Of a DNA stretch of 64,000 bases, positions 42,573 to 55,200 are shown in pieces. A program made the position numbers and the translations under genes. A model generated the notes under the pieces. It was not told where the DNA came from. It made no database searches and saw only the letters and a program-made list of their open reading frames with translations. This stretch comes from Symbiodinium natans (Eukaryota; Sar; Dinophyceae; Suessiales; Symbiodiniaceae), in assembly GCA_905221605.1 (NCBI GenBank), contig CAJNDS010000002.1, positions 684,501-748,500 on the forward strand, given 5' to 3'. How positions within the stretch are numbered: position 1 is the first letter of the stretch; every line of letters starts with the position of its first letter.

Positions 42573-43259
42573 CTTGCGTAGGGGGGGGGGGGGGTTTAGG
42601 GTTTAGGGTTTACGGTTTAGGGTTTAGGGCTTAACCCCAAGCCCTCTAAGCAAAGCACTCTTCACCCTAGCCTAAAACCCCAAAAGCCCCCAGACCAGGA
42701 GCCACATGCATAGACTAGGTGTCTTCAGGGCAATGTGCTATGGCCCCATTTCAGATATTATAAGTACACGCCCTTGAGCCCTAATCCCCGCCCTAAACCC
42801 TTGAGCAACCCGCAAGAAGGGCCTACCGTAAACCGTAAAACATAAGAGTGGCGTCTACTGGAAGCCTTAAAGCCCGAAACCTTGAGGTACTCTAAATGCA
42901 CCTATAGCCTTGTAGGGTCACCCTAAACCCTAAGCCCTAAGCCCTAAGCCTTAAGCCCTAAGCCCTAAACCCTAAACCCCAATCCCTAAACCCCAATCCC
43001 TAAACCCTAAACCCTAAACCTAAATCCCCCTCCCTTAAGGAACTGAAAAAATTGTCCTGGCAGGGCAGCCTTCAGTTTGGCCTTCTTGCGATCGGCTTCC
43101 CGCTGCTTGTCCTGGAGGAATGTCTACCTGAAGCCCTAAACCCTAAACCCCAAACCCTAAACCCCAAACCCTAAACCCCAAACCCCAAACCCTATGAGTC
43201 TGAGAGTCTATTCTTTTCTTTCAGTCAAGGGTTCCTCCCTCCATCTCTCCCCAGCTCGA

Positions 43260-43296
<37 letters not shown>

Positions 43297-46200
43297 GTCT
43301 GTCTCTCTGTCTGTCTCTCTCTCGCTATAGGGTTTAGGGTTTGGGGTTTTACGGTGTAGACCTCTTCACCGTGGCTGAATGTTTGCCGTCGCATGCCTCG
43401 CAAGACGTGTCGAGTACTCTATACTCAGCATACGTAGTGTCAATGAGCATAGGTACTCAGCATTCAAGGCCCATGTACATTCGTGTACGAACGAACATGC
43501 GCACATGCATTCATACCTTCAACACGCGAAAGAAGATCACCCTAAAAGCCCTAAACCCTAAACCGTGACGGCTGCCGCAAACTGTCGCGTGAGCCATCCT
43601 GGGTCGTAAGTGTATCATACGCAGCGAGGGAGATGCAAGGACCAACATATTCCCTTCTTACTGGCTGGTTTCTTAGTAGAGAATGAGGGAATGAGGGCCC
43701 TGTATAATCCTTTAAAGGATATATATATATATATATGCTACCCCCCCCCCCCCCCAAAGATCTAGGTATTTTCATGATTTGGCGATGTCAGGTTGAAGAT
43801 TTGCGTGGGCCCGGAGGCAATGTGAAGTTGAAGATTTGCATGGGCCCGGATAGGTGCAGATGAGTATAGGACGTCGATTGGAAAGATAAGCAAGATACCA
43901 TAAGCCCAGGAAGTATTCAAGTGCATAAGGTGATGTGGAGAAACACTGTATTCCTGAAGACGCGAGAATACTGTGAGCAAATCTCCTTTCACTATGTTAC
44001 GGGTTCTGGACCTTCCAAAAGCCCGACTTACTCTCAAGTATGTGGGTGTTCATCTCATCATTCCCAAAGGACCCCCAAAAAGAGTTATCATTTCTCAAAG
44101 ATAAGACTCATTTATACACTATCCTCACTTACAAGTAAACAGCTCAATAAACCACCCTAAAACCCTAAAACAGATCCCAAAACCACGAAAATACCTAGAT
44201 CTTTGGGGGGGGGGGGGGGGGTACCATATATATGGTTCAGCGTCGAGCGTCCTGGGCCCCCCCCCCCCCCATGGTATCCCCCCCCCCCCCCAAGTCTACT
44301 CTACGGTCCCTAAAACCCTAAACCCTAAACCCCTAAACCCTAAACCTAAAACCTAAACCCTAACCCTAAACCCTAAACCTTAAGTCTTAAACCTTTAAAC
44401 CCTAACCCTAAAACCCGAACCCTAACCCTAACCCTAAACCAACCCCCAACCACACCACAGGGGGGGGGGGGGGGGGGGATCATCTTAGTACCCCATCCGC
44501 GGGGAAAACCCTAAACCCTAAACCCAAAACCCTAAAACCCTCAACCCTGAACCCTCCCTAAAACCCTAAAACCCTAAAACCCTAAACCCTAAACCCTAAA
44601 CCCTAAACCCTAAAACCCTAAAACCAACCCCCAACATTCCCTACTAAGAAGCAGCCAAATATTAAGGCCTCAATAAGCCTTAATTAATAGGGAGTCCCTT
44701 ACACCCCCCGTCCCTAAACCCTAAACCTAAACCCTGATGAGGGTTTCCGAAATTAGGGGTACCTTATTGGGATCCCCACTATAGGGGAACCCTACTATTT
44801 TGCAGGGGTCCCCTATTTTCGTAAACCCCCTTATGAGGTACGGAAACCAGTCCTGCTTGTGAACTTTGTCCATGTAGTCGTTTAGCCTGGGCACCGCCAA
44901 AAAAAAAAACAAGCAGCTGCTTGGCAGAGGGAGTCAAGGGACATGGCTAAGGGTTTATGATTTGCGGTCTAGGCTTTTTTTTGTCCTTCATGTTTTTGTT
45001 TTGTTTTTTTCGGTTTCTTTGTCGTCAACCGCTTTGCCTTCAACCATATTTCTTGTAGCTTAGGTCAGGTTTTGCGAACTCCCTTGTAAGACACGCTGCC
45101 CTCCATTCACTTAGGGTGTCGGCTTCAGGGCTCGAGGTTTAGGGTACCCCAAAAAAAGGGTTTAGGGTTCAGGGTGCAAACCAGTAGGTTCCCGGCCGGT
45201 GGTACATCTCGTGGAACAGACCCACCATGCGGCCAGTGTCGTCAGCAATCCGCGCGCACTCACTCTCGAGGAAGGTGATGGAACTGACAGGGAGGGCCAG
45301 GCAAAGAAATGATTGCCAAGTGCAACAATCAGCCCAAACCCAAAATTCCTTATATATATATATATATATATAATTATATATATATATGTACATATATACC
45401 CTTCGGCTCAAAATAGCCCAAAAACCTTGTATGAAAAGCCCTTTGGGCCCACACAAGCCCTAACATAAGGACTGAAGGATAGGGTTTAGGGTTCAGGGCT
45501 TGAGGCTTGTGGCCTCCTATAAGACTGGCTGCGCAGCTGTGCTCGTGTGGGCCGATACACCTTTGGGGGTGAGGCATAACGGGGTTCTCTCACTGGGTCA
45601 TGCTAGATGGCACCGGCCACTCACTTGCCTAAGCCCCAAACCCTAAACCCTAAACCCCAAACCCCAAACCCTAAACCCTATTAATTTCTGTATGACATCT
45701 CGGCCTGTGAAACTGGTTCGCTTGAGCCAGTAGCTCCCCGGCGCTGCGCGTGGCGTGGCGCAGGCGCTTCACGGTGTCGGCGAGGTCCTTGGATGCTGGG
45801 GTTTAGGGTTTAGGGTTTGGGGTTTCGGTGTAGGGTTTAGGGTTTATGGGGGGGGGGGGGGGGGTTGGGTGTTTAGGGTTTAGGGTCGGGTTTGGATCGA
45901 ATTAATTATTGTTGGGATTTAGGATTTGGGTTCGGGGTTTTGCGTCTTTGAAGCTTTTTGGGGCCTGCCCCTTGCTAGCCTTCATACAATTGAGGAACGG
46001 GGGGCGGTGTGTCACTGTGGGAATTGGGGCCCAGAAATTCAGGTCCAAGTTTGGCTTGAAAATGGAAACTTCAGGTTTCGGGTTTAACCCTAAACCCCGA
46101 ACCCCAAACCCTAAACCCCAACTTGTTGTGCCAAGTCGCCTTCGCCTTGGCCTGTCCACGCATTCTCCGAATTCCGGTGGTGAATTCCTGCCCAGGGAGC

Positions 46201-49200
46201 TGCTCTGCGAGCTACTGAAATGTGGTCACAGGTTTATATGTATGTGTATATATGCATAGACGAATATTTGCTTAAGAACCTCTCCAAAACATGAAATTAG
46301 TCTTCTCTCATGCGGGCAATGTAGAGATTACTCTCTTTACTTTTGGGGGCTCTTAAGCAAATAGTCGTAGAGTCAGTAGAGAGTGATAGATAGACTCTTA
46401 AGACGAGGGGGGGGGTGCGTGCATATATCTAGGCTGCCCAGTAGCCTAGGCTTAAAAAGGGTGCCCTTTTTTGCTTAAAGGGGTTTATAAGGGAACCTAA
46501 ACCCCCAAAAAAGGGAATAAGGGTACTACTGGGCATCCTAGATATGCAAGCATTCGGTTAAGAAGGGGAAGCTGCTTTGAATGTTTATCGGGTCCACTTC
46601 CCTTTCTGTAGGGTGCATGGTTACGCTAAGCCTAATAAGGGTCTAGGGCTTCGGGTTTAGGGTTTAGGGCTAGAGCCGGGAGTAACCTAGGAATGAAAAG
46701 TGTACCCTTTCTGGTTTTAAGGGGATTATACAGGAGCCCCGACCCTAAACAAAAAAAGGGCCTACTCTGGGTCCTAGAGGGTTTAGGGTTTAGGGTCTAG
46801 GGTTTAGGGAAAGTCCTGGGGGAAGCTCGGTACCCTAAACCCTAAACCCTAAACCCTCAACCCTAAACCCTAAACCCTAAACCCTAAATCCCTAAACCCC
46901 TAAACTTCTGCCATGGAAGTTGGGCCTCAGGGCTTTTCGGGTTTCAACCCCAATCCTAAACTCTGGAGGGCTTCCCCAGAGACACCAATACCCCTTAAGG
47001 TAAGGACTTTTCCTTAAACCATATAAGGGTCACTAATATATTTTAAGGAATATTCTATAAATCACGGGTATTGGAGTCTCTGGGTTTTGAGCTGAGGGCG
47101 CGTAGCCTTTAGGGTCTAAGCATAAGCGTTGGCTCGCAACACTCCCCCGGCTGCGGCTCCTTGATGGTGAGGAGGTCATCACCGTCATCCAGCACGTACC
47201 AGACTTCCTCTTGCGGTTTAGGGTTTAGGGTTTAGGGTTTAGGGTTTAGGGTGTAGGGTGTAGGGTGTAGGGTTTAGGGTTTAGGGTTTAGGGTTTAGGG
47301 TTTAGGGTTTAGGGTTTAGGGTTTAGGGTTTAGGGTTTAGGGTTTAGGGTTTAGGGTCGACTTGTGGTAATTCATGATCCCGATGGCACAAGTGAACCGA
47401 TAACAAGCTGCTGCCCTTGCCGACGAAAGACCGGCACACCCGTACCAATCTTCAAGCCATAAACACCCAAACCTGACCCCTAAACCCTACTAAATTCTAA
47501 CGCCAAGCCATAAGCCCTAAGCCCTAAGCCCTAAGCCCTAAACCCTAAACCGTAAACCCTAAACCCTAAAACCCTAAAACCCTAAAACCCTAAAACCCTA
47601 AACCCTAAACCCTAAACCCGAAACAGCTTCGCTTTGGCGAGGGACTCTTTAGTGCCTTGCAGCGGCGCGCGCGGACACGCAAGAGCGAGGGATTTGGTGC
47701 AAGTCTGATCCTTGCCTCCCAACGCCCCAAGACGAGCTTTCGAAGGGTTTAGAAGTTAAAGTTAGGCTTTAGGGTTTAGGGTAGCTTCAACTGTACTGCA
47801 AGGGCTTTAGGAGCTTGAGGTTTCAGGACACCTGGGAAGTGTTCGAATACCCAGGCCCCCTCATAGTTCAAATTCAGTATGGGATCCTTGTAAACAACAA
47901 AGCTCCGGCCCCATTGAGGCCCCATCCTAAACCCTAAACCCTAAACCCTAAACCAGAAGACCCTAAGCCCTAAACCCTAAACCCCAAACCCCAAAGAGGT
48001 GTCCTCCAGCTCATTCGCTTGGACATCCAGGACATCCAGCATCTGCTTCACCTGTCAGAATTCCGCTTAGGGTCTCGGGTTTAGGATCGAGACGGGCTTC
48101 TCCTTGGGTGTTTTCAGAGGTGTACTTGGAGGTTCATGGTACTTGTTAACCAGTTAGAACTGTACTTATAACCCACTTATCAGCCCCATAAGTGTCCTAA
48201 TATGGTTACAAGTACAGGTATCAGTACAGCTATAATTGGTTAAAAAGAACCATGAACCTCCAAGTAGGTTTCAGGCCTAGGATATAGGGTTTAGGGCTTG
48301 GTTTAGGGGTTTAGGGGTTTAGGGGTTTAGGGGTTTAGGGGTTTAGGGGTCTAGGGGTTTAGGGGTTTAGGGGTTTAGGGGTTTTGGGGGTTTTGGGGTT
48401 TCGGGATTTAGGGTTTAGGGCTTAGGGCTTAGGGCTATGGGCTCTGTGGGGCTCACAGGTGTAAGTTTTATGGAATGGGGGGCGGGGGGGGTAGAGGGTT
48501 TAGGATGTCGTGTTCCTGGTTGGTAGAAGTCAAGGGTTTAGGGTTTAGGGTTTAGGGTTTAGGGTTTAGGGTTTAGGGTTTAGGGTTTAGGGTTTAGGGT
48601 TTAGGGTTTAGGGTTTAGGGTTTAGTTTAGGTTAGGTTGACAAAATTGAAGTGAGGTTTCAAGGCACCTTGGAATGCTTGGCAAGGAGGCTTCGGAAGAA
48701 AGGTGATGTGCGAAGACCCTCATTCTACGAGCTCCACGCCCCCCTGCGCCAGCAAATTTCTAGTGTTTCCCGAAATCCAAAACCCTAACCCCGAAACCGT
48801 GCACCCCAAACCCAAACCCCTATACGCTAAACCCTAAACCCTAAACCCTAAACCCTATACCCTAAACCCTGAGCCTGAGATCTCGGGCACACCTGGCCTT
48901 CTTATTTCGAAGCGCCGAGAAGAACTCGTCGGATGTGAGTTCGCCCGACCCGTCTAGGTCCTCTGGCTTTAGAGTTTCGGGCGTTTTGGGGGGTTCAGGG
49001 TTTCTGGTTTTGGGGAAGGGCTGGTCTCAAGAGTCGACAGACAGACCTTCTGCTTGTAGTGTCTTGGCCGGACCATCTGAAACGCTACTTCTGCCCACGC
49101 CGCCACTCTCCCTCCTCACCCCCTCCACCACCCCACCCCACTACTCACCCCGAAACCTGAGTCATGTTTCTTGAGGCAACCATCACCTACATGCTTTCGA

Positions 49201-52200
49201 TAAACACGCTAGCCCCGCCCCCTAATTATAAGCCATACACCCTTAAACCTCTGTAAACCCCAAAAGTGCTATGACACAGGTAAACCCCATAGACCCTACA
49301 AGCCTACACACCCTACAACCCCTACATGAACCCAAAAAGCCCGAAAAGTCCTACAAAGGCCAAACCGAAAGCCTACAAACCCTAAAGACTTTCAGCCAAG
49401 GCTCAATCTCCAAGAAGATCTCTGCTAAGTTGGCCTGGACAGAGATTTTTCTCAAGCGACGTTCGCCCCTAGATGCTGGTTCTGTGTAGGGTTCAGGGTC
49501 AGGGCTTAGGGCTTAGGGCTTAGGGCTTAGGGCTTAGGGCTTAGGGCTTAGGGCTTAGGGCTTAGGGTTTAGGGTTTAGGGTTTAGGGTTTAGGGTTTAG
49601 GGTTTAGGGTTTAGGGTTAGGGTTTAGGGTTCAGAGTTTAGGGTTTAGGGTTTAGGATTTAGGGTTTAGGGTTTAGCGTTTTGGGGCAGAATCGGCCCTG
49701 AACCCTATCAACCCTCATGACGGCCGCAAACACTCCATCCTACTCCCTACAAAGTTACACCATGGACCCCAAACCTTATACCCTAAACCCTAAACCCTAA
49801 ACCCTAAGCCCTAAACCCTAAACCTCTCCTTACCAAGCCTCGGCTCCAAGGCCGGTACCCCTCAACCAAGCCAAGCTTGCGCGAAAAGAATCGTCTCAAG
49901 CCTGAACACTAACCTAGACCCAAGAGTAATGCAGGAAAATGAAGGGTGCCCTTTTTGGTAGTTAAAGGGCTTCTCTCAGGGAACCGAACCCGAAATCAAG
50001 GGTATAAGGGCCTGCTCTGGGTCCTGGTAGCAAAAACCCTGAACCTTCAGGGTCTAAGGTTTAGGCACAAAATCTGTCTGAACAGTGCAGCCACCCGACA
50101 AACAGCCTGAACCCTAAACCCTAAAAGCTCAACCCGAACCCTAAACATTGCTGGCTCGGAACGTGCGCCTTGAACTCTAAAACCCTGACGGTGATAGGTC
50201 CAGGGCTTAGGGTAAGTAAGAGTTGCGGCACGAACAGATGTGCTTGCATATATACATACATATACATAATGAATGAATGCATGCATGCATGAATGAAGGA
50301 ATGAATGCATGAATGCATGAATGCATGAATGAATGAATGAATGAATGAATGAATGAATGAATGAAATGAATGAATGAATGAATGAATGAAAAATGTGTAC
50401 ATACATATATACATATATATATGTACATACATACAGTCATACAGTCATACAGACATACAGACGTACATACATACATAAATACATACATACATACATACAT
50501 TCATACATTCATACATTCATACATAAATACATATATACATATATTAAAACGAGTGGACGTGTATGTATTTCTACATATGTGTCTGTAAATAGACAGCATA
50601 CATACAAGAAGCAAATGAAACTGTAGCCTGTGAACCCTCCACCTCCAAACCCTGAACTGCTCCTGCCTCCGCCCCTCCACTGCCCCTGAAAGCAAAAAAA
50701 ACATCGCAAAGCAGTAGGAAGACAGACCCCAAACCCTGAGCCCGAAGCCCTAATTCCCTCTGCCATATGCCCTGTTCCCTACGCCTTAAGCTCTGTTCCC
50801 TGCGCCCGAAGTCCTAAACTTTCCGAAAGCAAACCATTATAAGGCCAAGGGGCCAGCTCAGCCTTTTTCTCCATCTCCATCCTTGGTTGCGGATTTGAGG
50901 GTGTCTTTTGTAGCCATGGGGGGGGTCCCTAAACCCTATACCCTAAACCCTAAACCCTAAACCCTAACCCTAAACCCTAAACCCTAAACCCTAAACCCTA
51001 AACCCTAAACCCTAGACCTGGGAAGCCAATTCCAAACCCAGAAGCCCACACGTTTGGGCTTTGGTGATTTGGGGTTTAGAGTTTAGGGTTCAGCGTTAAT
51101 TGGGGTTGAAGGTTTGGGTTTGCTCGTTTGAATTCGGGGTTTGGGGTTCGTGGTTGGGGTTTAAGTTTGGGGTTTGGGGCTTGCGTGGCTTCCAAAATCC
51201 ACACCCTGAAGGGAGGCCTGACTAACCTGAGAGAACTTGTACATGCACGGGCATCGCTTTGACGACCAACCCTGATCCTAAACCATCCTAAACCCTAAAC
51301 CCCAAAACCCCTTGTTTAGGCTCCTTGCTCTTTGTGTTGGGGCGGAGGGTGGGTCAAACCCCCTAAACCCTAAACCCTAAACCCTAAACCCTAAACCCTA
51401 AACCCTAAACCCTAAACCCTAAACCCTAAACCCTAAACCCCTGAAGGAGGGCGGCAGTGAGGCCCTGAGTTGGCTCAGGACTCTGGGCGGCTGCATAGGC
51501 AGAGCGTCTAAACCTCCGCCCTAAACCCTAAACCCTATGCCCTACAAGGGTTTAGGGTTTAGGGTTTAGGGTTTAGGGTTTAGGGTTTGGGGTTTGGGGT
51601 TTAGGGTTTAGGGTTTACGGTTAAACTTTGCGTGGAAACGAAAGAATCTCCCCCTAGTGCCCGAACCCCTAGTGCCCAAACCCCTAAACCTCGAAACGTC
51701 AAACACAAAACCTGAAACTCCCGAGCACCCGATTAGTTAGAAATATGCGTCAAAGGTTCTCGAAAAAAATTGGGATTTGGGTTTTGGGTTCCGGGTTGAA
51801 GGATTTGGGCGTGCAGGGTTTCAGTACCTTGCATGACACAAGCCCTAAACCCTTCGAGGGCTTGGCTCGAAGAACAAAATCTGCTCCCACAAGCCAAGTG
51901 TCTCGCGAGCCTGCGAATTCGCATCAGAGTCTGAAATCGCAAAGGCCGTCTCCACAATGATGGCTGTAATCAGGTTCCAGAAGACGAAGACACCAATGCC
52001 GATGAAAAACACAAAGAAGAGGCAGTAGTAGAACACGCCATCAACAATCTCGTGAGTCTCCGGGTTGTGAACACCAATGACCCACCGCGCAATATCGTCG
52101 GCCCAGGTGTCCAGCGTCAGCAGCTGTATCATTGTGTACCTGGCAACTCTGGGAACCATGCGCCCCTAAACCCTAAACCCTAAACCCTAAACCCTAAACC

Positions 52201-55200
52201 CTAAACCCTAAACCCTAAACCCTAAACCCTAAACCCCAAACCCCAAACCCTAAACCCTAAACCAGAAGGAACCGGCCTCATTGAATCCGGAAGCCTGACT
52301 CTTGAGAACCAAACGACGACATGATCCATGATGCGGTTCTGGGCTCAGAGATGAGGACTTTGGCGTTACATCGGTAAGGCTACGGCTTCGGGCTCGCTGG
52401 TGCCATCTCTTGGGATGTGCCCCCTGATGCCAACAGTCCTTAAAGAGGGGAATATAGTAACCCCCTTCAATACTACCCGCTAGGTTCCCTCCTTAAGTGA
52501 CCTTAATCGGGGGGTGGGGCAGGGAAGTATCGAGGGCGGTAGTAGGGGAACCCATAATCATTGGGGCTTAGGGTTTAGGGTTTAGGGTTTAGGGTTTAGG
52601 GTTTAGGGTTTAGCCCTCCCGGAGGCACATGGACTTCAGCAGATCTCCGAAGTAGTCTTGCACCCGGGGAGTGTCCTCGGCTGTTGTCAGGCTTAACTCA
52701 CCCTCCAAAGCAATAGACGCATGTAACACCCTGTTACGCCCTAAACCCTAAACCCTAAACCCTAAACCCTAAACCCTAAACCCTAAACCCTAAACCCTAA
52801 ACCCTAAACCCCACACATCACGCTCACACGGCGAGCCCCGAAGACCGAGCCCTAAACGACTTCCTGCTGAAGTCTGAGCCTTCACATCCTTCACCTCAAA
52901 CGCTTTTGAATTGCAGAACTTATTCTTCCAAGACCCTAAAGCTTAAACCTTAACCCCTAAACCCTAAACCCTAAGCCCTAGACCCTTCACAACGCAAAGC
53001 TCCGAAAGCTCAAAAACAACTCAACACGAAAATTGCGAACCCAGCAAATGCTGCAACATTCTGGGTGTGAATGGTTTAGGGTTGAGGGTTGAGGGTTGAT
53101 GTAAGCTGAAAGTTGTCCTAGAATCCCCCGCCCCCCCACTCCCCCCACGCCCCAACCCACCCACCCTCCTCCCCGACCCCAAATACCACTTCACAAGCAA
53201 GGGTCCATTTCAGGCGCGGGGTGGGGGGGGGGGGGGGGGTGGGGGGCACCCTGAACCCAAACCGTAAAACGCTTTCACCCGCAGCCGCAACTTGAAGACA
53301 ACAAAACATGAGCCCTTCAAGCCGAAGTCCGCAACAGCCTTGCCGGCGCACATGGCATCATGACACAAAGCCTACACCCCTGAACCCCTAAGCTTCAAGG
53401 TATAACCCTAAACCCTAAACCCCTGAACCCCTAAGTTTCTCAAGGTATAGAGTTTAGGGTTTCAAAGCATTCCCAAAGCCTTGCACCTAGACTTTTGGGA
53501 GCCCTAAGCCCTGCACCAACAAACAACATAATAACGATAAACTCAGTACAATACAAGAATACAATATATATATATATATATATATATTACATATACTTAA
53601 TGTATTATGTATATTATAATACTAAATAAAGAAACATGTATATATTATATGCCCACTAAACCCTAAACCCTAGCCCGAAACCCCAGAGCCTATAAATCCT
53701 GAAACCTTACAAACCCTAGACCCTGCAAACACTACAAACCCTGAAGCCGTACAAACCCTGCAAACCTTAAAACCCTATCAACCCTACATACCCTGAAGCC
53801 TATATACACCCCAAAAACTCTCAACCATGTAAAACCTAAACCCTTAAGAAAAAAAAGAACACCCACACACAAATAAAACAAAATCATAAAAACACAAATA
53901 GAAAAAACCCTCAATGCGTTCCAGCAGCCTGGAGTCTCGTGTCTTTGCCGATCAGCTCCGTTGCACCAGGCCACCCAGTAGACCACAATCCTCTGCTGGA
54001 CTCAGGGTTTAAGGTTTCGGGTTTCGGGTTTCGGGTTCAGGGCTAGCGTTTTAAGGTTCAGGGTCTTTGGTTTAGGGGCTCGGGGCGTAGGGGCTCAGGG
54101 CTTGGCTTAGGGGTTCGGGTTGGGGTTAGGGCTTATGGCTTAGGACTTAGGGGTTCGGGTTAGGGGATCGGGTTTCGGGGCTTAGGGCTTAATTCGGGGT
54201 GAGTCGGGGTTCGGGTTTAGACGTTCGGGTTTAGAGCTAAGGGGCTTAAGGGTTAGGGTAAGGGGTTTGTGTCGGGGGTTCGGGTTTACGGGTTAGGGAA
54301 GGGCTTGGGGGTTGGGGTTAGGTTATGGGGTTATGTTTAGAGTTCTGGCTTTGTGCCTATTGCAGCAAAAACCAAACCCTGAAGCCTGTAATTAACCCTA
54401 AACTGCTCCAAATCCTACCTGGAGTGTTCTTGCACCTTCAAAAAAAACAAATCTATCCAATGGCGAATCATGGCAGGTTTGCCGAGTCTTGATGAGATTG
54501 TGAGGAGTGTCATAGGGCCATAAAAATGGTCATAAGTCTATAAACCCCCAATAGCCTGAACCCTGGTGCCCCGAGGCCCACACCTCCGAATAATAAACGT
54601 ACCCTGCACTTCTAACGGCTACCCCCCGCCTAAACCCTGCACTCTCAACCGCCCTAAAGCCTAAACCCTAAACCCCAAACCACTCTAAGCCCTGCACCTA
54701 CACCCTCCTGAATCGTGATCCCTGAAGCCTGAACACTGAACCCCTTGGGGCCCCTGAGTCCTGACCCCCTGGAGCCCCTAAACCCCTCAACCATGAGCCC
54801 TAAACCCTAATTGAACCCTAAACCCTAAACCCTAAACCCCAGAGAACCCTAAACCCTAAACCCTAAACCCTAAACCGCCTGGAGCCCCTAAGCCCCTAAA
54901 GCCCCTGATCCGTCAATGGCCCTCCTGGAGCTCCGGGTTTAGGGTTTAGGGTTTAGGGTTTAGGGTTTAGGGTTTAGGGTTTAGGGTTTAGGGGGTTTAG
55001 GGGGGTTTAGGGGGTTTAGGGTTTATGAGGGTTTAAGGTTAGGGGTTAGGGCTTAGGGTTCAGGGTCCTAAGCCCCCTAAGCACTGCTCAGCCCAAGCGA
55101 GGGTCGTGGCGATCAACAGGGTCCAGGCTAATGGCCGGAAGGAGGTCGTGAGGCCGTGGATCAAGATCCAGAGCTCCTGTGGTGTAGGGTTTAGGGTTTA

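Noticed and set aside
50047-50626. Several long frames rich in His/Ser/Phe/Ile or Tyr/Thr/His
   Set aside because: They follow ATGA and ACAT tetranucleotide microsatellites.
50835-50881. Extra channel exon reading MEMEKKAELAPW
   Set aside because: Acceptor fits exon 17 but the donor phase does not fit exon 18, while exons 17 and 18 join in frame directly.
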